Positions 1 through 6,558 are shown, counted from the first letter of the stretch. The stretch is 12,657 bases of DNA from an uncultured Selenomonadales bacterium (GCA_947305445.1 CAMZDU010000005.1:1-12657); one strand, 5' to 3'. Numbers and translations: made by a program. Notes: a model not told the origin generated them from the letters alone.

Positions 1-266
1 ATAACACTCTTAACGAATTGCAAAAAGAAATTAATGCTCATCTTCAACATTAGTGTCATACCGTTTAAGCCTTTCGCAATTAAAAACTTGCAATGATGCG
101 CTTACGAATCACAATTCTTCATTGAGTCAGCAGGGAAATTCCCGCGTAATTAGGCCAAAAATAAAAAAAACTTCTAATCTTTTTTAATTAGAAATTACTC
201 AATACTAGTTTTGATGTTAGATATTGTGTACACTCCGTGCAACGTATTCTAGAGGCTACCAGAGGC

Positions 267-284
267 CTTAAAATCGATTTTAAG
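267..284. repeat. 18-bp perfect palindrome
   Basis: CTTAAAATCGATTTTAAG reads identically on both strands and is centred on ATCGAT. It touches the rep-distal hairpin, sharing bases 282-284. It could be a dimeric protein site or part of a termination structure; the sequence does not decide between them. Confidence 0.6.
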
Positions 285-309
285 CCCTGAGCTTTTCTGC
301 TTAGGGCTT
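282..309 (-). terminator. hairpin terminator of rep (possibly bidirectional)
   Basis: An 11-bp stem (282-292 pairing with 299-309, one G-T wobble) closes a 6-nt loop and begins 3 nt after the rep stop codon on the minus strand. The T-tract after it on the minus strand is short and interrupted. On the plus strand the hairpin is followed by a short T/C-rich run, so it could act from either side. The position right behind rep is the best argument for a terminator. Confidence 0.55.
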
Positions 310-312
310 TCT

Positions 313-1554
313 TCATATACCGCGTTTTTTGCAAAGCTCCTCGAATTCTTTAATCGTCACGTTGAATTCTTTTAAGCCATCGTTCACGAGCTCAAGATAT
401 TGACCGTCCCGTATGTGCTCTATGTAAACTCTTGCGACCGAATACGGCATCTTTTTCCTGCCAATCCTCAAAGCTTTTGGTTTTGGCGGAGGCATTTCCT
501 TATCCGACCAATCCATAGAATGAAGACCTGACGAAGATTTAGCGAGCCTTGTCTGTGGTCTGCCGTCCATTTGCCAATCTTCCTCAATGGCTCTGCGAAG
601 AAAACCGAGTTCATTTTTTACGGGTTCTCTCTGACGGGTAAGCAAAGCTTGCGCCCGATTGATTCTTGAAAAGCAATCTTGAACCCCGCTACATTTCTTG
701 AAAATCGACTGAGCCGCTTTTTCGGTAAAACCCAAAGATTGGAGCAGTTCTATCGCGTCATTACCGAAATTGGGCTTGTAGCCGTCTATGTCTTCTACAG
801 GTACAGCGAAAGTATCCATCGTGAAATCGAAGGCCACGACTCTGCGTCCCTCTTTGACCGTTTCATAATGAACGATATATGGCGTGCGCTTATTTATCTC
901 GCTTATAGGGTCGTCGAGAACGAATTTCCTAAAATTGTTCATTCGGTCGCTGTAGGCTCCTTCGGGAACATTGAGCGCAAAGCGAAGTTCATCAATCGTC
1001 AATCTTCTCTTTATCTCCTGCATCGCCTTGAACGGCTTGATGTTTTGATATTGCAAAATTAACTCAAGCAATCGCACGGCATAAGGCGACGACAAGCAAA
1101 ACAAGTATTTGACATTGAGCTTAGTATAACCCCGCGATTGAAACAAATCGAGTATATACGGCCGCAGAAGCTCCTCAAACCGGAGATAAAGCCCTTCATT
1201 GGGAATGTACTCCAATTTGCGGAACAGGTGATACAGTGTGAATCCCCCATCGGCACGGTTAAACTCGACAATCGCATCAAAAAGTCTCTTACACGCCGGC
1301 TTTAATTCCGCCAAGTACTTAGTGTTGCCAAAAAGTTCCGTCAGCGTACTCGTCGGGATAAACATCTCCCTAAAATCCGCGTCGTAGTATTTATCCTTAT
1401 CCGACAAACGAGGATTAAGACCTCTCAACCCCAACATGAATATCCTGAAACCCATAAGATCAAACTTCTTTCGAGCCTGGATTAATGGATTACTTTGGTA
1501 TATGTCGTTTCTCAGGACAAGTCCTCTTTCCTCATCATTTTTACCTTTTGACAT
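313..1554 (-). CDS. rep: Rep_3/RepB-family plasmid replication initiator protein
   Basis: This 413-aa protein is expected to bind the iterons upstream of its own gene, open the origin and load the replisome. The N-terminal part (residues about 10-145) resembles the first winged-helix domain of Rep_3 initiators, including the SNPLIQARKKFDLMGFRIFM segment. The second winged helix (about 146-246) has the typical LNVKYLFCLSSPYAVRLLELILQYQ-type helix pair, here at 146-170. The basic C-terminal extension beyond residue 250 makes it longer than many Rep_3 proteins; its PFKAMQEIKRRLTIDELR segment (174-191) lies in winged helix 2. The ATG start is supported by AGGGTG at 1562-1567, spaced 7 nt from the start. 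A near-consensus promoter and an inverted-repeat operator lie directly upstream, implying autorepression by Rep dimers as in other iteron plasmids. The family call is firm; host range and copy number cannot be read from the sequence. Confidence 0.93.
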   Translation of the reverse strand: MSKGKNDEERGLVLRNDIYQSNPLIQARKKFDLMGFRIFMLGLRGLNPRLSDKDKYYDADFREMFIPTSTLTELFGNTKYLAELKPACKRLFDAIVEFNRADGGFTLYHLFRKLEYIPNEGLYLRFEELLRPYILDLFQSRGYTKLNVKYLFCLSSPYAVRLLELILQYQNIKPFKAMQEIKRRLTIDELRFALNVPEGAYSDRMNNFRKFVLDDPISEINKRTPYIVHYETVKEGRRVVAFDFTMDTFAVPVEDIDGYKPNFGNDAIELLQSLGFTEKAAQSIFKKCSGVQDCFSRINRAQALLTRQREPVKNELGFLRRAIEEDWQMDGRPQTRLAKSSSGLHSMDWSDKEMPPPKPKALRIGRKKMPYSVARVYIEHIRDGQYLELVNDGLKEFNVTIKEFEELCKKRGI

Positions 1555-1573
1555 AAAAAATCACCCTGCTCGA

Positions 1574-1602
1574 ACTATAAAATAAAGCTAGCTAGTTGTC
1601 AA
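1574..1602 (-). promoter_or_regulatory. sigma70-type promoter of rep
   Basis: On the minus strand a perfect -35 TTGACA (1597-1602) is followed by a 17-bp spacer and -10 TATAGT (1574-1579, 5 of 6 consensus). The predicted transcription start near 1567 leaves a leader of only about 13 nt, so the ribosome binding site would lie almost at the 5' end of the mRNA. The -35 box falls inside the inverted repeat at 1586-1611. Confidence 0.85.
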
Positions 1603-1611
1603 CAGCTAGCT
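1586..1611. promoter_or_regulatory. inverted-repeat operator over the rep promoter
   Basis: The two arms pair over 12 bp (AGCTAGCT and GTTG against CAAC and AGCTAGCT) with one bulged A at 1594 and a single central base at 1599. The arms contain CTAGC, which is also the core of the iterons. In iteron plasmids such as pPS10 and pSC101, Rep dimers bind inverted half-iterons that overlap the rep promoter and repress it; by analogy this is the autorepression site. The role is inferred, the repeat is directly seen. Confidence 0.75.
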
Positions 1612-1620
1612 CCAATCTCA

Positions 1621-1729
1621 TTACGAATCCTAGCTTAATGCCCCGATTTTTAGGATACGAATCCTAGCTTAATTGATTACGAATCCTAGCTAAATGGGGG
1701 TAAGCGTAAGATAAAAATCCTAGCTTTAT
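1621..1729. repeat. iteron array, four copies (replication origin)
   Basis: Four directly repeated sites share the consensus TACGAATCCTAGCTTAAT: 1622-1639, 1656-1673, 1678-1695 (one change, CTAAAT) and 1712-1729 (diverged left end, TAAAAATCC, and CTTTAT). The starts are 34, 22 and 34 bp apart, close to whole helical turns of about 11 bp, so all copies would face one side of the helix. These are the expected Rep monomer binding sites of the origin. Confidence 0.85.
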
Positions 1730-1738
1730 CGGCTTAAA

Positions 1739-1758
1739 AATGGCGTCATTACGCCATT
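1739..1758. repeat. 8-bp inverted repeat next to the iterons
   Basis: AATGGCGT (1739-1746) and ACGCCATT (1751-1758) form a perfect stem with a 4-nt loop CATT, about 10 bp beyond the last iteron. Possible roles are an accessory protein site or a single-strand hairpin at the origin; no family match is recognised. Confidence 0.6.
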
Positions 1759-1828
1759 GCGAAAAAATTCACATGTCGCGCCTGCAAAAATAAAACATAG
1801 GTAAAGCAACTTTGTTGCTACAAAGCAT

Positions 1829-1844
1829 CGCGCGCGCGCGCGCG
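1829..1844. repeat. (CG)8 dinucleotide tract
   Basis: Sixteen bases of uninterrupted alternating CG lie inside an otherwise AT-rich, non-coding origin region. Alternating CG of this length is the classic sequence able to adopt Z-DNA under negative supercoiling. It is a simple-sequence repeat, so its length may vary between isolates. Confidence 0.9.
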
Positions 1845-1883
1845 TAACACAAAAAACGACAAAAGTCAATAGCTTAAAAAAAT

Positions 1884-1998
1884 TTTGTTGTACAAAAAAA
1901 TGACAAGATCAAGATGAGGAAACAAAAAAATGTTCCATAACAAAATCATCAGATAAAAAGAAGAACTAAGTTATGGAACAAAATCAATTTACAACAAA
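1884..1998. repeat. outer inverted repeat enclosing the 11-bp palindrome
   Basis: TTTGTTGTA (1884-1892) and TACAACAAA (1990-1998) are perfect 9-bp inverted copies that enclose the 1931-1980 inverted repeat, giving a nested arrangement. On the minus strand this outer pair is also followed by a T-run (1876-1882). Confidence 0.5.
1924..1980 (-). terminator. possible terminator of the Wzt/radical SAM operon
   Basis: An 11-bp perfect inverted repeat (1931-1941 and 1970-1980, arms TGTTCCATAAC/GTTATGGAACA) is followed on the minus strand by seven T residues (1924-1930). That is the layout of an intrinsic terminator for transcripts leaving the radical SAM gene about 155 nt after its stop. The loop of 28 nt and the AT-rich stem are unusual, so a protein-binding palindrome or origin element is an alternative. 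Confidence 0.45.
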
Positions 1999-2135
1999 GA
2001 AAAAACGCAAAAAAAGACTAACACCCTAACTTCGAGAAACGAGTAAAAATCCGAATCCAAAAAAAAAAAGAAAAACTACGCGTGATTTAATCTCCCAGCG
2101 CGAGAATTCCACTGCCTCTATAGGCGACGAGTAGT

Positions 2136-3728
2136 TCACAAACCTCGATCAACATTGTATTTCGTGACAGGCTCCACAGGCGATTTAATCGAATTCATCG
2201 GACAGCAAACTTGGCAACCACGAAAATCATCGTGCAAAATCCTGTAGCGGGCAGAAACGTACTCGAACGAGTTTAAAATTTTCTCCCAGTCGACAAAATC
2301 CCGCCCGTCGGTATCACGTTGAATAAAGTTTTTGATATTGAGAGTCGGCTCGAACCAGCTACAAAAATCCATGCGTCCGTCAGGATACAAATCAATTTCA
2401 TTCCACGGCGCAAAACAAATTTCACGGTCGCCCGTTCGCTTAAGGTGCAGACTCGGCGACACATCATCGACTATGGCAAGTTCATGCTTGCCTGAAGCGC
2501 GACGAATCTCGTTGCGCTTTTTTATTTCGCCGAGTACAGAGCGATTCGCGGCCTTAGATAAAATGTGCGCGTATTTTGCGTTGAGTTCGTCAATCGGAAT
2601 CGCCTCGACCTCCTGCTGAAGTGTGCCGGCCTCTTTCGTCGGTATCCACAAGCGGAAGTACACCAAAATTTTTTCGGCAAGCACGCGTTCCAATTCCATA
2701 AGCGTCTTCATTGCGGGACGGACGACGGCCGGATTTGTGAAGTACTCTGCCGACATGTCGTTCTCCGTGTAATCGAAGTAGAAAATTATCAAGCTCGCGT
2801 GCAACTCCAACGCAAGCTCGACGAAATTTAAAATGTCGTCAGCGTTGTCTTGGTTGATGACCCTAGACAGAGACGGCGCAAAACACAGTTTGTCGGCCGC
2901 CTCAAGTTTTGTCAGATAACTTCTGATATTGCGCAACATTATCGGGAAAATTTTTCGAGCGGAGTTTCCGTCGTCGAGATCCCAACAGCTCGCGGCGAAG
3001 GTGTCAGCATTGGACGCGTTAATCGAAAAATGCGTCTTGAACAAATTGTCTGCGGCAAGCGTCTGAAATTTTTCGTTGAAGGCAATCCCATTCGATTCAG
3101 TCATCAACGTTATCTGCGGATAGTTGTCGCTCATGAACTTCATGTAGTTGAAACTTTCCTTTGCGAAGAACGCATCGCCACCGGTTATAAGCACGATGCC
3201 TATGTTGTCGTAAATCGGTCGGCACAACTCGTAATACCAGGCGGGAATCATGGCGCGGGTAGCCTCGTCGCCGAAAGTGCACCGCACGCCGCAATATCGA
3301 CACTTCGCGTTACAAGCATTCGTAATTCTGATGCGCAAAAGTCCGCGGTCAAGTTTGGTAGTGCACTCCGGATGACGCTCCAAAATTTTCGGCAGGGCGC
3401 ATTCAATCTCGGCGCGGTATCGATTTTCACGGAAGCCGAATTTCTCGAAGTGCAACAGAGGATTCATATCCGCCGCTTTCACGTCGGAATTTTTGGCAAG
3501 ATAATCTGCAGTCGAAAAGAACGGCGACGGATCTTTGCCTTCGCGCCAACCGACTGTCAAATAATGATTCGCCGCGTCAAGATATTTGCCATAGCCGTAA
3601 GTTTTTCGATACCAATCGCCGTCGAAGAGCAGAGAATTTTCAATGGCGCGTTTGTCTTCCGACGCGGCAATTTCACTCGGTGTAGATTTTTTCGTGATGA
3701 ATTTATCCAACAGCTTGCCAAATTTCAT
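2136..3728 (-). CDS. radical SAM/SPASM-type protein with N-terminal glycan-synthesis repeat
   Basis: This 530-aa protein has the radical SAM [4Fe-4S] motif C139-x3-C143-x2-C146 (CNAKCRYC), an ITGGD segment at 181-185 corresponding to the family's GGE-type motif, and a C-terminal cysteine set (C438, C456, C505, C508, C509) typical of a SPASM-like auxiliary cluster region. Residues about 36-104 contain two copies of a motif (DWY.., YLTVGWREGKDPSP; then ADYL.KNSDV...NPLLHFEKFGFREN) that is common in large glycosyltransferases and rhamnan-synthesis-type proteins. There is no signal peptide or membrane segment, so it is probably cytoplasmic and active under anoxic conditions. Its ATG overlaps the stop of the ATPase gene (ATGA), with GGAGG supplied by the end of that gene, indicating translational coupling. 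The substrate is unknown; modification of a surface polysaccharide or its carrier is an inference from context. Confidence 0.85.
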   Translation of the reverse strand: MKFGKLLDKFITKKSTPSEIAASEDKRAIENSLLFDGDWYRKTYGYGKYLDAANHYLTVGWREGKDPSPFFSTADYLAKNSDVKAADMNPLLHFEKFGFRENRYRAEIECALPKILERHPECTTKLDRGLLRIRITNACNAKCRYCGVRCTFGDEATRAMIPAWYYELCRPIYDNIGIVLITGGDAFFAKESFNYMKFMSDNYPQITLMTESNGIAFNEKFQTLAADNLFKTHFSINASNADTFAASCWDLDDGNSARKIFPIMLRNIRSYLTKLEAADKLCFAPSLSRVINQDNADDILNFVELALELHASLIIFYFDYTENDMSAEYFTNPAVVRPAMKTLMELERVLAEKILVYFRLWIPTKEAGTLQQEVEAIPIDELNAKYAHILSKAANRSVLGEIKKRNEIRRASGKHELAIVDDVSPSLHLKRTGDREICFAPWNEIDLYPDGRMDFCSWFEPTLNIKNFIQRDTDGRDFVDWEKILNSFEYVSARYRILHDDFRGCQVCCPMNSIKSPVEPVTKYNVDRGL

Positions 3729-5098
3729 GGCGTGCCACCTCCGTCAACTTTGGTAATGTTCAAGTCGTTATGCCAGTGAACGTAGCCGCCGCCCAAAGTC
3801 AAATACGGATTCGGACTGACGACGTTAAACTGCACGGCGCACGGTACGAAGTCGCAGACAACGGGATAATTCATCGTCTCCTCGACCGGAATTGAAATTA
3901 CACAGGCAATGTCGTAAAGCTCCTGACGCAGCTCGACTTTGAATCGCCAATCGACGACGTAAATTTCACCGCGCTTGGCGTCGAAGATTGCTTTCATACC
4001 GTTAAAACGCGAATCAGTGTAGACGAGATCAATCCCCGTGGCGTTGCGTATATGATAGCCCATGCCAAGAAAGTCAACATCGTCATTGAACTTGATGACC
4101 ATGCGCAGAATGACTTCCTGCCCGAAAACAACCTCAGCAATCGGCTCGCCTTTCGTATTCAGCAGTTGAACGTTGTCGAAATTTGCGCGACCGTTTTGCG
4201 TGCGCTGATATTCGGCGTTCTTGTCGAAAATTTTCTTGCCGCGAAGTAAGCCCTCCGCAGTAATCGGCAGGACGATTGAAACGTCGCTCGGTTGCTGATT
4301 ACGCTTGATAATGTTCAAAAAATCTTCAAAGGCGTCAGTCTTCGTCTGCTCGTCGTCGCGTCGAGAATCAATCATCATGTTGCGATAAGTCTCGACGACT
4401 TTTTTTGACGAGTCGTCCATAACAATTTGACCAGCTTGCACGAGGAAAGCTCGCTGACACAAATTTTTCACGGCAAAAGTGTCGTGGCTGACAAAAAGAA
4501 CCGTGACACCTCCAGCAATCATCGAGCGCATTTTGTCAATGCATTTGCTTTGGAAGAACGCGTCGCCGACACTCAACGCCTCGTCAATTATCAAAATGTC
4601 CGGCTCGACGAAAGCATTGACCGCGAACGCAAGACGGGCAAACATTCCCGAAGAATACGTTTTGACGGGCTGATTGACAAAGTCGCCGATATCCGCGAAC
4701 GAAATTATATCGTCAAGTTTGGTGTCCATGACTTCACGAGTTTGCCCCATAAGCAAGCCATTCATGTAGATATTTTCGACGCCAGTCAATTCGGGATTGA
4801 AACCCGCGCCCAATTCGAGCAAAGAAGCAATCCGCCCTGTGACTTCGATTGTGCCTTCAGTCGGCGTGATAACGCCCGTGATAATTTTCAGCAGTGTGGA
4901 TTTTCCCGCACCGTTTTTGCCGACAAGCCCGACGTTTTCTCCGCGCCGAATCTCAAACGACACATCACGCAGAGCGTAAAAATCCCTGCTGTATCGTTTG
5001 TGAAAAGGATGAAACGTCTCCTTCAGGCGGTCAATGTCTCGCTCATAAATTTTGTATACTTTTGACAAATGGTCAGCTTTTATAACAATATCGCTCAT
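3725..5098 (-). CDS. Wzt-like polysaccharide ABC exporter ATP-binding protein
   Basis: This 457-aa protein is the ATPase of a polysaccharide or teichoic acid type ABC exporter (Wzt/TagH/RfbE group). Visible motifs are Walker A GKNGAGKST (60-68), signature YSSGM (148-152), Walker B ILIIDE (168-173) and the switch histidine H205. After about residue 250 comes a C-terminal domain of about 160 residues (roughly 295-450) that fits the Wzt carbohydrate-recognition domain, which selects finished glycans. The start at 5098 is chosen because CGGAG lies 7 nt upstream, and because a good promoter (-10 at 5126-5131) would start the mRNA downstream of the alternative ATG at 5155. No Wzm-type permease precedes it, although wzm normally lies next to wzt. 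The last codons (GGG repeats) also encode the ribosome binding site for the downstream radical SAM gene. Confidence 0.9.
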   Translation of the reverse strand: MSDIVIKADHLSKVYKIYERDIDRLKETFHPFHKRYSRDFYALRDVSFEIRRGENVGLVGKNGAGKSTLLKIITGVITPTEGTIEVTGRIASLLELGAGFNPELTGVENIYMNGLLMGQTREVMDTKLDDIISFADIGDFVNQPVKTYSSGMFARLAFAVNAFVEPDILIIDEALSVGDAFFQSKCIDKMRSMIAGGVTVLFVSHDTFAVKNLCQRAFLVQAGQIVMDDSSKKVVETYRNMMIDSRRDDEQTKTDAFEDFLNIIKRNQQPSDVSIVLPITAEGLLRGKKIFDKNAEYQRTQNGRANFDNVQLLNTKGEPIAEVVFGQEVILRMVIKFNDDVDFLGMGYHIRNATGIDLVYTDSRFNGMKAIFDAKRGEIYVVDWRFKVELRQELYDIACVISIPVEETMNYPVVCDFVPCAVQFNVVSPNPYLTLGGGYVHWHNDLNITKVDGGGTP

Positions 5099-5125
5099 TA
5101 ATTCGCTCCGAAATTTTTTGTTGAG

Positions 5126-5155
5126 ATTATAACTGTTCAATGCCGCCACATTCAA
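5126..5155 (-). promoter_or_regulatory. promoter of the Wzt/radical SAM operon
   Basis: On the minus strand a perfect -10 TATAAT (5126-5131) lies 18 bp from a -35 TTGAAT (5150-5155, 4 of 6 consensus). The predicted start near 5119 gives a leader of about 20 nt containing the CGGAG ribosome binding site. Confidence 0.7.
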
Positions 5156-5253
5156 CCGTCATGAAAAAAAATCTACGTCGTCGGCTCGCAATTTGAAGGT
5201 TAACAATTTTACGAAAATTTTTCCTCGATAACGTAAATCGAACATAAACGATA

Positions 5254-5282
5254 TTGACTTTTTATTTGTGCAAAGGTATTAT
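5254..5282 (+). promoter_or_regulatory. promoter of ulaG
   Basis: TTGACT (5254-5259) and TATTAT (5277-5282) are each 5 of 6 consensus and are separated by exactly 17 bp. Transcription would start near 5289, giving a leader of about 88 nt. A longer reading frame that begins at 5254 would start inside this -35 box and is therefore not the real gene start. TTTGTGCAAA in the spacer is a small palindrome that could be an operator half. Confidence 0.8.
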
Positions 5283-5304
5283 TTTAAACATAAAACAATC
5301 ACGG

Positions 5305-5350
5305 ACGATTGCGATCGTTACTCGGCGGAAAAACGGATTTTTTCGGCGAG
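5305..5350 (+). promoter_or_regulatory. structured 5' leader of ulaG (two hairpins)
   Basis: A small stem ACGAT/ATCGT (5305-5318, loop TGCG) is followed by a long one: 5321-5333 pairs with 5338-5350 (13 positions, one G-G mismatch, one G-T wobble, loop CGGA). The long stem ends 12 nt before the GAGGAAGG ribosome binding site of ulaG. The T-rich part lies inside the stem, so it is not a standard terminator. mRNA stability, or an operator spanning both arms, are possible roles. Confidence 0.5.
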
Positions 5351-5376
5351 GATTTGGGAGAGAGGAAGGCGATAAG

Positions 5377-6477
5377 ATGAGCAAGATTTCTGAAATGACT
5401 CGCGACAAGTGGATTGCGAGCACGTTTCCGGAATGGGGCACATGGCTGGTCGAAGATATCGAATCGGCGGTTGTGCCCGAAGGTCAGGTCGCCATGTGGT
5501 GGCTCGGCTGTACCGGAATTTGGTTCAAGACGCCCGGCAACGCCAACATCACTATTGACCTTTGGTGCGGCAACGGCAAACGCACCCACGGCAACGGCAA
5601 AATGAAACCAGGTCATCAAATGGCCAACATGTGCGGTTGCAGAAGCATGCAACCCAATTTGCGCAACGTTCCGTTCGTTATTGATCCGTTTGCTTTCAAA
5701 CAAGTCGACGCAGTTTTAGCAACACATTATCATCAAGATCACATGTCCGCCGAATGGGCTGCTCATGTAATCAACAGCGGCATGACCACAATCGAAGACG
5801 GCAAGGAAATTCCCGTGCCCTTCATCGGCCCGAAAAAATCCATTGAAACTTGGGTTAAATGGGGCGTGCCCATCGAACGTTGCCGCGAAGTCAAACCTGG
5901 CGACACCTTTAAAATCAAAGACATCGAGATGGTCTGCCTCGACAGCTTTGACCGTACTTGCATCGTGACGACCGACGATACGAGCGAAAACCGTGAAGAA
6001 CTTACCGGCAAATGCCCGACCGACATGGACGAAAAAGCCGTCAACTATCTGCTCAAAACTCCGGGCGGCAATATTTACCATTCCGGTGACTCGCATTTCT
6101 CGATTTACTTCGCAAAACACGGCAAAGATTACGACATTGACGTTGCTTTTGGTTCGTTCGGCGAAAACCCCATCGGCATGCAGGACAAGATGACTTCAAT
6201 CGACGTTCTGCGCATGGCGGAGAATCTGCAGTGCAAAGTTGTCATTCCGATTCACTGGGACGTTTGGACAAACTTCCAGGCGGACTGCGAAGAAATCAAA
6301 CTGCTCTACGAATTCAAGAAAGATCGCAACGAATACAAGTTCCATCCGTTCTTCTGGCAAGTCGGCGGAAATTACATGTATCCGCGTGACAAAGACAAGA
6401 TTTATTTCCATCATCGTCGCGGCTTTGAAGATTGCTTCGAGTATCCGCAGAATATTCCGTTCCGCTCCTGTCTGTGA
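5377..6477 (+). CDS. ulaG: L-ascorbate-6-phosphate lactonase UlaG
   Basis: This 366-aa metallo-beta-lactamase-fold enzyme hydrolyses L-ascorbate-6-phosphate to 3-keto-L-gulonate-6-phosphate in the cytoplasm. The metal motif HxHxDH is present as H117-Y-H119-Q-D121-H122. Further conserved metal-site residues are likely D238 (in HSGDSHF) and H293 (in IPIHWDVW). The length is close to the E. coli enzyme (354 aa). The start at 5377 is chosen because GAGGAAGG lies 7 nt upstream; the longer frame would begin in the -35 promoter box and adds an atypical N-terminus. It has its own promoter, and the next gene in the same direction is the regulator. The lactonase family is clear; the exact substrate is inferred from the neighbouring ascorbate-type PTS and the ulaE/ulaF genes. 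Confidence 0.93.
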   Translation: MSKISEMTRDKWIASTFPEWGTWLVEDIESAVVPEGQVAMWWLGCTGIWFKTPGNANITIDLWCGNGKRTHGNGKMKPGHQMANMCGCRSMQPNLRNVPFVIDPFAFKQVDAVLATHYHQDHMSAEWAAHVINSGMTTIEDGKEIPVPFIGPKKSIETWVKWGVPIERCREVKPGDTFKIKDIEMVCLDSFDRTCIVTTDDTSENREELTGKCPTDMDEKAVNYLLKTPGGNIYHSGDSHFSIYFAKHGKDYDIDVAFGSFGENPIGMQDKMTSIDVLRMAENLQCKVVIPIHWDVWTNFQADCEEIKLLYEFKKDRNEYKFHPFFWQVGGNYMYPRDKDKIYFHHRRGFEDCFEYPQNIPFRSCL

Positions 6478-6503
6478 TATTCGAAAAAAATCGACTCGCC
6501 CGA

Positions 6504-6551
6504 CGAAAATTTTTTTTATAGATGTGATTTGAATCTACAAAAATTTTTTCG
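6504..6551. repeat. AT-rich imperfect inverted repeat between ulaG and the regulator
   Basis: The arms 6504-6523 and 6533-6551 are imperfect inverted copies (each CGAAAA..., a T-run, then TAGAT when read outward-in), with a 9-nt centre GTGATTTGA. It lies 26 nt after the ulaG stop and just upstream of the regulator promoter. It could be an AU-rich bidirectional terminator of ulaG, a curved A-tract element, or a regulator site. No GC-rich stem is present, so the terminator call is weak. Confidence 0.45.
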
Positions 6552-6558
6552 TAACGGG

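Larger units (their letters stand above)
1..312. other. AT-rich non-coding region downstream of rep
   Basis: No credible gene is seen on either strand; the longest start-to-stop runs are about 20 codons with no ribosome binding site. The stretch is AT-rich. Visible small structures are a GGGAAATTCCC palindrome near 133-143, a 7-bp inverted repeat TTCTAAT/ATTAGAA at 172-178 and 187-193 with an 8-nt T-rich loop, an 18-bp perfect palindrome at 267-284 and a terminator-like hairpin at 282-309. If the replicon is a circle opened at an arbitrary point, this stretch joins the non-coding end of the window. Confidence 0.6.
1555..2135. other. origin-containing intergenic region
   Basis: This 581-bp stretch separates rep from the radical SAM gene. 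It holds the rep promoter and operator, the iterons, an 8-bp hairpin (AATGGCGT/ACGCCATT, 1739-1758), a 6-bp hairpin (1810-1825), a (CG)8 tract (1829-1844), nested inverted repeats (1884-1998) and an 11-A run (2059-2069). The part from about 1860 to 2090 is very A-rich on the plus strand and is a plausible DNA-unwinding element. No convincing DnaA box is seen, only a weak 7-of-9 match near 1767. Confidence 0.7.

Noticed and set aside
1765..1775. DnaA box next to the iterons
   Set aside because: The best candidate, AAATTCACA, differs from TTATNCACA at two positions and stands alone.
1973..2029. Short frame encoding an 18-residue lysine-rich peptide
   Set aside because: No consensus ribosome binding site, composition explained by A-rich DNA, and it starts inside the 11-bp inverted repeat.
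2850..3779. 309-residue open frame on the plus strand opposite the radical SAM gene
   Set aside because: It is antisense to a gene with clear motifs, has no domain or ribosome binding site that I can see, and arises from the codon pattern of the real gene.
5099..5155. Upstream extension of the Wzt-like ATPase to an ATG at 5155
   Set aside because: No ribosome binding site there, and the predicted promoter would start the transcript downstream of this codon.
5308..5324. CcpA cre site in the ulaG leader
   Set aside because: The segment around TTGCGATCGTTACT breaks several required positions of the cre consensus.
5254..5376. Upstream extension of UlaG to a TTG at 5254
   Set aside because: The codon lies in the -35 box of the ulaG promoter and the added residues do not fit the family; a strong ribosome binding site marks 5377.
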